Shown here: piece by piece, positions 1-6,699 of the stretch | Layout: every line of letters begins with the position of its first letter | How positions within the stretch are numbered: the first letter of the stretch is position 1 | Assembly (NCBI GenBank): GCA_027081375.1 | Contig: JALWKR010000252.1 | Span: 1-11,014, forward strand | Reading direction: 5' to 3' | From: Persephonella sp. | GTDB lineage: Bacteria; Aquificota; Aquificia; Aquificales; Hydrogenothermaceae | Length of the DNA: 11,014 nucleotides | Program-made: the position numbers and the translations under genes | Notes under the pieces: model-generated | Told to the model about the DNA's origin: nothing | Databases searched by the model: none | Seen by the model: only the letters and a program-made list of their open reading frames with translations

Positions 1-1162
1 CTTTTCCTTCTAAAACTTCCATTGTTTTATAACCGTTTCCTGTTATGTATGCAACAACTATCTCATCTGGATCAAATACACCTGCTTCAGCATACTTTTT
101 AAGAACAGCTATTGTTGTTCCTCCTGCAGTTTCGGTAAATATACCTTCTGTTTTAGCAAGAAGTTTCATACCTTCTATAATTTCTTCATCTGTAGCTATC
201 TCAATACTTCCGTTGCTTTCTTTAGCAACTTTTACAGCATAAGGACCATCTGCAGGGTTTCCAATAGCTATAGATTTGGCTATTGTGTTGGGTTTTTCAG
301 GAATAATCCAGTCTCTTCCCTCTTTGAAAGCTTTATATATAGGACTACAGCCAGCTGCCTGAGCTCCATACATTCTTGGAGGATTATCAGATATAAGTCC
401 TACCTCTTTTAGCTCGTTAAACCCTTTCCATATTTTTGTGTATAAAGAACCTGAAGCAAGGGGAGCAACAACTGCACCTGGAGCTTTCCACCCAAGTTGT
501 TCTGCAACTTCAAAAGCAAGAGTTTTTGAACCTTCTGAGTAAAAAGGTCTAACATTTATGTTAACAAAAGCCCATCCAAACTCATTTGCTATCTCAGAAG
601 AAAGCCTGTTAACGTCATCATAGTTTCCATCAACAGCAACAACAGTTGGATCAAAGATAAGAGATCCAATTATTTTATTTGTCTCTAAATTTGCAGGTAT
701 AAAAACATAACAGTTCATACCTGCTGCTGCTGCGTTGGCTGAAACAGAGTTTGCAAGGTTTCCTGTTGATGCACAAGCTGCTGTATCAAAACCAAACTCT
801 TTAGCCTTTGAAAGAGCTACAGCAACAACTCTATCTTTAAAAGAAAGTGTTGGGTGGTTTACTGAGTCATCCTTTATATAAAGATTATTTAATCCTAGTT
901 CTCTACCTAAATTTTCTGCCTTTACAAGAGGAGTAAAACCGGCTGTAAGTCCTACTGTAGGATTGTCAACAGGAAGAAGGTCAACATATCTCCATAAGCT
1001 TTTTGGACCGTTTTCTATCTTTTCTTTTGATATATTTTTCTTTATATAATCATAATCGTATTCTATCTCTAGGGGACCAAAACAAAATTCACACACATGG
1101 ATAGGTTCTATAGGATATTCTTTCCCACACTCTTTACATCTTAGACCTTTAACTTTTGCCAA
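1..1162 (-). CDS. thrC: Threonine synthase, PLP-dependent, zinc-ribbon type (3' end cut by window edge)
   Basis: Converts O-phosphohomoserine to threonine and phosphate with pyridoxal phosphate, the last step of threonine synthesis in the cytoplasm. The minus strand is open from 1162 to the left edge, giving 387 codons. The N-terminus has a zinc-ribbon with two CxxC pairs (C9/C12 and C24/C27), seen in one branch of threonine synthases. The fold-type II PLP core follows, with SFKDR carrying the Schiff-base lysine K109, then an ASTGN substrate/phosphate loop and, near the visible end, a TETAGG motif. The start is TTG, chosen because GGAGG (1171-1175) lies 8 bases upstream and the zinc-ribbon follows at once; no nearby ATG would keep the ribbon. 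The family is usually about 400-430 residues, so probably only a few dozen are missing. It is divergent from guaB. The closest alternative, a cysteine synthase-like enzyme, is unlikely given the ribbon. Confidence 0.93.
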   Translation of the reverse strand, partial: MAKVKGLRCKECGKEYPIEPIHVCEFCFGPLEIEYDYDYIKKNISKEKIENGPKSLWRYVDLLPVDNPTVGLTAGFTPLVKAENLGRELGLNNLYIKDDSVNHPTLSFKDRVVAVALSKAKEFGFDTAACASTGNLANSVSANAAAAGMNCYVFIPANLETNKIIGSLIFDPTVVAVDGNYDDVNRLSSEIANEFGWAFVNINVRPFYSEGSKTLAFEVAEQLGWKAPGAVVAPLASGSLYTKIWKGFNELKEVGLISDNPPRMYGAQAAGCSPIYKAFKEGRDWIIPEKPNTIAKSIAIGNPADGPYAVKVAKESNGSIEIATDEEIIEGMKLLAKTEGIFTETAGGTTIAVLKKYAEAGVFDPDEIVVAYITGNGYKTMEVLEGK

Positions 1163-1170
1163 TTTGTAGA

Positions 1171-1200
1171 CCTCCGAGGAAATATAGAGTAATAATTATA
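1171..1200 (-). promoter_or_regulatory. Candidate -10 box and ribosome binding site for thrC
   Basis: Read on the minus strand, TATAAT lies at 1200-1195 in a very AT-rich stretch and a strong GGAGG at 1175-1171. This would give a leader of roughly 25 bases. No good -35 box is visible at the right distance, so the promoter part is weak. The ribosome site is solid and fixes the TTG start. Confidence 0.4.
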
Positions 1201-1224
1201 ATATAAAATACAGTTTTATAGGAT

Positions 1225-1274
1225 AGGAAAGTTCTTAGAATTTAGCACTCTTTTTCCTTTAAGAACAGTTTCCT
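1225..1274. repeat. Imperfect inverted repeat in the thrC/guaB divergent region
   Basis: The left arm AGGAAAGTTCTTA (1225-1237) is complementary to the right arm TAAGAACAGTTTCCT (1260-1274), apart from a two-base AG insertion at 1267-1268. The arms are 22 bases apart. It sits between the two divergent genes, upstream of the candidate guaB promoter. It has no terminator-like U tract. It could be an operator for a dimeric regulator or a chance AT-rich match. Confidence 0.4.
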
Positions 1275-1284
1275 TTTCTAACCC

Positions 1285-1312
1285 TTGAAAATAATGATAA
1301 AATAAATAAAAT
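1285..1312 (+). promoter_or_regulatory. Candidate guaB promoter
   Basis: Two overlapping readings exist. One is an extended -10, TGATAAAAT at 1295-1303 (TG, one base, TAAAAT). The other is TTGAAA at 1285-1290, a 16-base spacer, then TAAAAT at 1307-1312. Either gives a leader of about 35-50 bases before the guaB start. The sequence alone does not decide between them. Confidence 0.45.
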
Positions 1313-1319
1313 TTCATAA

Positions 1320-2825
<1,506 letters not shown>

Positions 2826-2842
2826 CTTAGGAGGTGCCAGCT

Positions 2843-2962
2843 ATGGCAGATCCAATTATTATCTATATTGCAGCTGGAGCTTTTATAATAACAGCGGCAC
2901 TAGTTATTACATTTTTAATTAAAGAAGGGATAAAAAACTTTAATAACAAAAATCCAGGATAA
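2843..2962 (+). CDS. 39-residue single-pass membrane protein, function unknown
   Basis: A short ORF begins at ATG 2843, 8 bases after a perfect AGGAGG (2829-2834), and ends at TAA 2960-2962. The protein starts MADPIII, has a continuous hydrophobic stretch at about residues 5-26 rich in Ile, Ala, Thr and Val, and ends in a short polar tail with several lysines and asparagines. The lysine-bearing tail suggests an N-out, C-in single helix by the positive-inside rule. It sits 17 bases after guaB and 11 bases before the next gene, which suggests co-transcription. It lacks a lipobox and I recognise no family. That it is a gene rests on the ribosome site, spacing and composition. Its role is unknown. 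Confidence 0.7.
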   Translation: MADPIIIYIAAGAFIITAALVITFLIKEGIKNFNNKNPG

Positions 2963-2973
2963 AGAGGAATTAA

Positions 2974-3345
2974 ATGGAAAAAAACTTTACTCCTTTTGAT
3001 ATGCTCCTAACACAGGAGCTTACTAATCTGCAGAGATTTATAATAAAGGCACCTTTAGGCAGTGATGAGTTTTGGAGTCAATGGCAGGAGAAAGTTGGAG
3101 AAATAATAATAACCAAAGCTGCTATAAAAAGAGCTCTTAAAACAAATAAAAATGCTCTTTCAGAAGAAGAGATACTAAAACTATCTTCCCTCCTTGAGGC
3201 ATACAGAGAAATAGCAACATATTTGGAGCTTTTAAGACAAACAGCACTAAAAGTAAGGGGAATTGATCCTTCTAGCTGGGATATTTTTGATGGAATAGAA
3301 GGAGAAAGCTCTGAAAACGATAGTGAAGATGACATGCCATTTTAA
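2974..3345 (+). CDS. 123-residue, mostly helical protein with an SSB-like acidic C-terminus, function unknown
   Basis: ATG follows AGAGGA (2963-2968) by 5 bases. Residues 1-95 look almost wholly alpha-helical, with amphipathic Leu/Ile/Lys/Glu patterns. A short WDIFDG linker follows, then an acidic Ser/Glu/Asp tail ending EDDMPF. That ending closely resembles the C-terminal peptide of bacterial single-stranded DNA-binding protein (DDDIPF in E. coli), the docking site for many DNA repair and replication proteins. No OB-fold strand pattern is visible, so this does not look like SSB itself. It has no signal peptide or membrane segment. It is the last gene of the probable guaB transcript, directly before an intrinsic terminator. 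The tail likeness may be coincidence. I do not recognise the family. Confidence 0.8.
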   Translation: MEKNFTPFDMLLTQELTNLQRFIIKAPLGSDEFWSQWQEKVGEIIITKAAIKRALKTNKNALSEEEILKLSSLLEAYREIATYLELLRQTALKVRGIDPSSWDIFDGIEGESSENDSEDDMPF

Positions 3346-3373
3346 AAGGGCGATTCTTTAGCCCTTTTCTTTT
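3344..3373 (+). terminator. Intrinsic terminator of the guaB cluster
   Basis: The stem AAAAGGGC (3344-3351) pairs with GCCCTTTT (3361-3368) around a 9-base loop, and the T-rich run continues to 3373. It begins within the stop codon of the 123-residue gene. The A-rich 5' side gives partial symmetry, but no minus-strand gene needs it. Confidence 0.85.
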
Positions 3374-3381
3374 GATAGAAT
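3373..3381 (+). promoter_or_regulatory. Candidate extended -10 promoter of the lipoprotein-trpF set
   Basis: TGATAGAAT (TG, one base, TAGAAT) lies immediately after the upstream terminator and about 34 bases before the lipoprotein ATG. It resembles the TGATAAAAT found before guaB. No clear -35 box is present. GGAG at 3406-3409 is the ribosome site, 5 bases before the start. Confidence 0.35.
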
Positions 3382-3414
3382 ATTTTTGTCTTATTTCTTT
3401 TTGATGGAGCTTTT

Positions 3415-4005
3415 ATGAAAAAATTTCTTATTTTGCTCTTATCTACCTTTTTTCTTTTCTCCTGTGCAAAGTTAGAAAAAAAAGCCTGTGAAGTCCGATT
3501 TAATAATGTAGTTAAACACTCTTATCAAAAGGAAAAAATAAAAAAAGTAAGAGGGAGTATATACATTAAAGGAATTCTCCTTTTATTTAATGCATCTTTG
3601 GACAAAACCACTAATATAAAATTATTTACACCTATTGGAACCCAGATAGCAGAATTTTCTGAAGATAATGAAAAAGTATGTATAAAGATAAGAAATAATC
3701 AGGTATGTGGAAAGGCACCAATAATGTATAAAGAAGTATTTCAGGAGGAAATTCCGTTTACTTTAACAGACGTTGTAACAGGCCACTTTAAGATATCTCC
3801 TGACAGTATATACTCTTGTAATGGAACTACTTTATCAGTAAAAGAGAAAGATAAGGTTTATATCTTTAAAAGGGGCCTATTAAAAGAGCTTAAATACAAA
3901 GATTTTTCTCTTATATATGAGTATGAAGACCATAAACCAAAAAAAGTTGAGCTAAAGGTAAAAAACACCCCCTTAGCAAAAATATTTATAAGGGATATAG
4001 AATGA
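3415..4005 (+). CDS. Putative outer-membrane lipoprotein, LolB/LolA-fold-like
   Basis: The protein has 196 residues. Its N-terminus is a lipoprotein signal: MKK, a hydrophobic stretch, then the lipobox LFSC with the lipidated cysteine at residue 17. Alanine follows the cysteine, so no aspartate inner-membrane retention signal is present, which fits outer-membrane sorting. The mature part is strand-rich and contains RGSIYIKG, FNASLD and LFTPIGTQIAEF. That pattern recalls LolB, the outer-membrane acceptor of lipoproteins, and related LolA-fold lipoproteins (GRL..., F.W., P.G). Four more cysteines (about residues 25, 88, 97 and 134) could form disulfides in the periplasm. It overlaps trpF by ATGA, so the two are translationally coupled. 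The lipoprotein call is strong; the LolB assignment is tentative. Confidence 0.8.
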   Translation: MKKFLILLLSTFFLFSCAKLEKKACEVRFNNVVKHSYQKEKIKKVRGSIYIKGILLLFNASLDKTTNIKLFTPIGTQIAEFSEDNEKVCIKIRNNQVCGKAPIMYKEVFQEEIPFTLTDVVTGHFKISPDSIYSCNGTTLSVKEKDKVYIFKRGLLKELKYKDFSLIYEYEDHKPKKVELKVKNTPLAKIFIRDIE

Positions 4006-4640
4006 TAATTAAGGTGTGTGGAATAACAGAGCCTCAGCAAGCTAGGGAAATATCCAAACTAGGTGCAACTCATATAGGAGTTATACATTTTGAAAAAAGT
4101 CCTAGGCATATTGGGTTAGAAGAGATAGAAAACATAAAAAGAAATATTGAAAATTCAAAGCTAGTTGCTGTAGTTGTTAATCCTGAGGAAGAGAGGGTAA
4201 GAAATCTTCTTGAGATAGTGGATATTATTCAATTTCATGGAGATGAAAACATTGATTTTGTAAAGCAATTTCCTAAAGAAAAAGTATGGAAAGCTTTTAG
4301 AGTTAAAGACGAATCTGATATAGATAAAATAAAACCTTTTGCAGGTGAAGGAATAACAGTTCTTATAGATGCTTTCCATAAAGAAGCCTATGGAGGAACT
4401 GGAAAACAGATAGACCCTACCCTTGCAAAAAAAATAATTGATACTTATAAAAATGTAATTCTTTCAGGAGGACTTTCTCCTGATAATGTTGAATCTCTAA
4501 TAAAAGAACTTAAACCTATTGGTGTTGATGCTTCATCAAAGCTTGAGGTAAAACCTGGTTTAAAAGATATTCAAAAGGTAAAATCATTTGTAGAAAAATC
4601 AAAACTTGCTTTTGAAACTATTACAGGAGAAGTCTTTTGA
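4002..4640 (+). CDS. trpF: Phosphoribosylanthranilate isomerase
   Basis: Performs the Amadori rearrangement of N-(5'-phosphoribosyl)anthranilate to the ribulose form, the third step of tryptophan synthesis, in the cytoplasm. The 212 residues form a single TIM barrel of normal length. KVCGIT at the N-terminus carries the catalytic base C6, and VLIDAF carries the catalytic acid D123. LSGGLSPDNV and GVDASSKLE (residues 174-182) form the phosphate-binding end. The usual form of the last motif is DVSSGVE, so here V is replaced by A and GV by KL, a modest variation. The ATG overlaps the lipoprotein stop (4002-4005), and its own stop overlaps the next gene's TTG. No other trp gene is in the window, so the pathway genes are probably dispersed. 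Confidence 0.95.
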   Translation: MIIKVCGITEPQQAREISKLGATHIGVIHFEKSPRHIGLEEIENIKRNIENSKLVAVVVNPEEERVRNLLEIVDIIQFHGDENIDFVKQFPKEKVWKAFRVKDESDIDKIKPFAGEGITVLIDAFHKEAYGGTGKQIDPTLAKKIIDTYKNVILSGGLSPDNVESLIKELKPIGVDASSKLEVKPGLKDIQKVKSFVEKSKLAFETITGEVF

Positions 4641-5224
4641 GTAAAATTATAAAAAGTATTAAACCAGTTTTTGAAAAGAATATTTCTCCTGTTATTGATT
4701 TATTGCACAAAATAAATATCACTCCAAATGCCCTAACAATAGCTGGTATTCTGTTTATTGCCGTAGGTTCATATTTTTTATACAGAGAAAATTTTATTCT
4801 TGCAGGAATATTTATCCTTGTAGGAAATCTTTGCGATGCCTTAGATGGAAGTTTAGCAAGGAAACACAACCAAACTTCTAAATTTGGTGCATTTTTAGAT
4901 TCTGTGGTTGATAGAATTTCTGATTTTCTTCCTCTTATAGCAGTAGCCTATCTTTTTAAAAACAATGAACTGCTGTTCTTTACTTCTCTTCTTGCAATAG
5001 TTTCCTCTTTTCTAGTTTCTTATACAAGAGCTAGAGCTGAAGGACTAGGAATTGAATGTAATGTAGGTTTTTTTGAAAGACCTGAAAGGTCTATTATTTT
5101 AATAGCTTCAATTTTTCTGGGAATTCTAGACATTGGAGTTGCTGTTATAGCTCTTGGAGCTACAGTAACAGCAGTTCAAAGAATCTTATGTGTGTATAAA
5201 AAAACCCTGCCTGAGGCAGGGTAA
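4637..5224 (+). CDS. CDP-alcohol phosphatidyltransferase (PgsA/phosphatidylinositol-phosphate synthase class)
   Basis: A membrane enzyme that transfers a phosphatidyl group from CDP-diacylglycerol to an alcohol such as glycerol phosphate or inositol phosphate, releasing CMP. The signature DxxDGxxAR-x8-GxxxDxxxD is complete: D67, D70, G71, A74, R75, G84, D88 and D92, the metal and CDP ligands. Hydrophobicity suggests about six transmembrane segments over 195 residues, the normal size. The N-terminal TPNALTIAG resembles the inositol-phosphate/archaetidyl type more than PgsA, which usually has PNxLTxxR, so the acceptor is uncertain. The start is TTG, overlapping the trpF stop as TTGA, with AGGAGA (4625-4630) 6 bases upstream. 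The last codons (KKTLPEAG) lie inside a strong hairpin. Confidence 0.88.
   Translation: MSKIIKSIKPVFEKNISPVIDLLHKINITPNALTIAGILFIAVGSYFLYRENFILAGIFILVGNLCDALDGSLARKHNQTSKFGAFLDSVVDRISDFLPLIAVAYLFKNNELLFFTSLLAIVSSFLVSYTRARAEGLGIECNVGFFERPERSIILIASIFLGILDIGVAVIALGATVTAVQRILCVYKKTLPEAG
5198..5221 (-). terminator. Intrinsic terminator oriented for minus-strand transcription
   Basis: CCCTGCC (5205-5211) and GGCAGGG (5215-5221) form a 7-bp GC-rich stem with a TGA loop. Seven A bases at 5198-5204 become a seven-U run after the hairpin on the minus strand. On the plus strand no T tract follows, so the orientation favours leftward transcripts, although no annotated minus-strand gene lies to its right. 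It overlaps the end of the phosphatidyltransferase coding sequence. Confidence 0.6.
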
Positions 5225-5242
5225 AGGACTTTGAAAGTCCTT
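5224..5242 (+). repeat. Perfect hairpin directly after the phosphatidyltransferase stop
   Basis: AAGGACTT (5224-5231), loop TGA, AAGTCCTT (5235-5242). It stands 3 bases from the preceding GC-rich hairpin and has the same TGA loop. No T run follows on the plus strand, so it is not a canonical terminator; an mRNA-end stabiliser or a part of a minus-strand RNA are possible roles. Confidence 0.6.
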
Positions 5243-5322
5243 GAAGAAGCTCTCGCAGCCTTTTAGATTTTAAAAGAACTTTTTTAAGAAAAAACTGATT
5301 TTTATTAGGTTTGGAGATTAAA

Positions 5323-6627
5323 ATGCAGCAAAAAAAGCTAAGTTTATGGGAAGCTGTATCTATAGCTGTTGGAACTATGATAGGTGCTGGAATTTTTTCT
5401 ATTCTTGGAGTAGGAGCCCAGATTTGCAAAAATAATCTTTACATAGCCTTTATAATAGCTTCTTTAATCGCTTATCTTGTTGCATATTCCTATGCGAAGT
5501 TAGGTTCAGTCATTGTTTCAAATGCTGGACCTATAGAATTTATAAGAAGAGGGATAGGAGATAATCCAGTTACTGGAACTCTGGCTATCCTTATGTGGTT
5601 TAGCTATGTTGTTTCTATATCTTTGTTTGCAAAAGCTTTTGCTGGATATTTTTTAGCACTGGTTCATCTTCCGTTAACATCTATTAATATAGCTATTGTG
5701 GAAATTGTAGTGGTATCCTTCTTTACAGCTTTAAACTTCTTTGGTTCTAAAGCTGTTGGAAAAGCTGAATTCTGGATTGTTGTTATTAAACTTTCTGTAC
5801 TTTTATCTTTTGTGGTTTTAGGTATATGGAGTATAAAACCTGAGTTTATAAAACCTTTGTTATCTCCTAAAGATATGATTAACACATTTTTTGCTGCTAG
5901 TGTTTTATTTCTTACATATATGGGATTTGGTCTTGTTACCAATGCTTCTGAGGATATAGAAAATCCTAAAAAAAATGTACCTTTAGCTATATATATAAGC
6001 CTTGCTGTTGTTACTCTTGTTTATGTTTCTGTTGCTTTTGTTGCTTTAGGAAACCTAGGCCCTGAAGGACTAATAAAAGCAAAGGAATATGCTCTTGCTG
6101 AAGCAGCAAAGCCTTTTATAGGAGAAATAGGATTTACACTTGTTGCTATTGGTGCTCTTTTTTCTACATCTTCAGCAATAAATGCTACTTTGTACGGTGG
6201 GGCTAACATAGCGTATGCTCTAGCAAAAGAAGGTGAACTTCCTTATGTATTTGAAAGAAAAGTATGGTTTGAAGCTCCTGAAGGATTATATATAACTTCT
6301 GTTCTTAGTTTAGTATTTGCCCTTTTCCTTGATTTAAACGGGATTGCCAGTCTTATTAGTATGGTTTTTCTTGTTATATATATATTTGTTTTAGCATCTC
6401 ATCTTATCCTTATTAAAAAAGGAGAGGCAGAAGGTATAAAGCCTTTTATACTTTTTAATCTTATGGTTATTATTGCTGTTTTTATAACACTTCTCATATA
6501 TCAGTGGAAATCCACTAGAGATAGCTTTTATTCAGGGATGATAGTTCTTATAGGTTCCTTTGTGTTTGAGCTTGTATACAGAAAAATAACCAAAAGAAAA
6601 ATTTCTAGAAGAGATATTCTCACGTAA
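5323..6627 (+). CDS. APC-family amino acid permease
   Basis: A secondary transporter with 434 residues and about 12 predicted membrane helices, the standard APC layout. The first helix contains VGTMIGAGIFS, matching the family's unwound substrate-binding GxGIF signature. A later helix reads FFAASVLFLTYMGFG, followed by the conserved loop TNASEDIENPKKNVP, typical of helix 6 and the loop after it in amino acid permeases. The substrate cannot be told from sequence; amino acid or polyamine uptake or exchange is likely. ATG 5323 is preferred to an in-frame TTG at 5311 because TTGGAGA (5312-5317) lies 5 bases before the ATG and would overlap the TTG start. About 100 bases separate it from the upstream gene, with no clear promoter. 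No terminator follows; pyrG starts 72 bases later. Confidence 0.93.
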   Translation: MQQKKLSLWEAVSIAVGTMIGAGIFSILGVGAQICKNNLYIAFIIASLIAYLVAYSYAKLGSVIVSNAGPIEFIRRGIGDNPVTGTLAILMWFSYVVSISLFAKAFAGYFLALVHLPLTSINIAIVEIVVVSFFTALNFFGSKAVGKAEFWIVVIKLSVLLSFVVLGIWSIKPEFIKPLLSPKDMINTFFAASVLFLTYMGFGLVTNASEDIENPKKNVPLAIYISLAVVTLVYVSVAFVALGNLGPEGLIKAKEYALAEAAKPFIGEIGFTLVAIGALFSTSSAINATLYGGANIAYALAKEGELPYVFERKVWFEAPEGLYITSVLSLVFALFLDLNGIASLISMVFLVIYIFVLASHLILIKKGEAEGIKPFILFNLMVIIAVFITLLIYQWKSTRDSFYSGMIVLIGSFVFELVYRKITKRKISRRDILT

Positions 6628-6654
6628 CCACATAGATGATGAAAATCTACCCAA

Positions 6655-6665
6655 TGAGATAAAAT
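6655..6665 (+). promoter_or_regulatory. Candidate -10 region of pyrG
   Basis: TGAGATAAAAT lies about 35 bases before the pyrG start, with TAAAAT at 6660-6665. It resembles the GATAAAAT before guaB, although TG is two bases farther away than in a true extended -10. The -35 position is poor. GAGGTG at 6689-6694 is the ribosome site, 5 bases before the TTG. Confidence 0.3.
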
Positions 6666-6699
6666 ATTAGTTTATGAAAATTTTCTGTGAGGTGAGGAA

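Larger units (their letters stand above)
5198..5262 (-). ncRNA. Candidate short minus-strand RNA (speculative)
   Basis: Reading leftward from about 5262, the strand contains a perfect 8-bp hairpin (AAGGACTT/AAGTCCTT, 5242-5224) and then the GC-rich terminator hairpin with a U7 tail ending at 5198. TAAAAT at 5272-5267 is a possible -10 box, with only a poor T-rich -35. The transcript would be about 65 bases and antisense to the end of the phosphatidyltransferase gene. It matches no RNA family I know. The simpler alternative is that the hairpins only end or stabilise the plus-strand mRNA. Confidence 0.25.

Noticed and set aside
45..242. Plus-strand open frame of 65 residues
   Set aside because: It lies antisense within threonine synthase, is low-complexity Ser/Ala/Ile-rich, and has no ribosome site.
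1242..1250. TTAGCACTC, an exact half of the CIRCE heat-shock operator
   Set aside because: The second half (GAGTGCTAA after 9 bases) is absent, the neighbouring genes are not chaperones, and one 9-base match on either strand of 11 kb is plausible by chance.
3078..3335. Minus-strand open frame of 85 residues opposite the 123-residue gene
   Set aside because: Serine/isoleucine-rich translation typical of an antisense shadow; the plus-strand gene has the ribosome site and operon position.
5311..5322. TTG at 5311 as the permease start
   Set aside because: It would overlap the GGAGA ribosome site that serves ATG 5323, and family members begin near the KLSLWEAV segment just after that ATG.
5160..5429. 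Minus-strand open frame across the phosphatidyltransferase end and the permease start
   Set aside because: It overlaps the permease coding region, has no convincing ribosome site, and its translation is unlike the known proteins here. The hairpins in this area are better explained as RNA structures.
5664..5942. Minus-strand open frame of 92 residues within the permease
   Set aside because: Fully antisense to conserved permease helices, with no upstream ribosome site and no recognisable domain.
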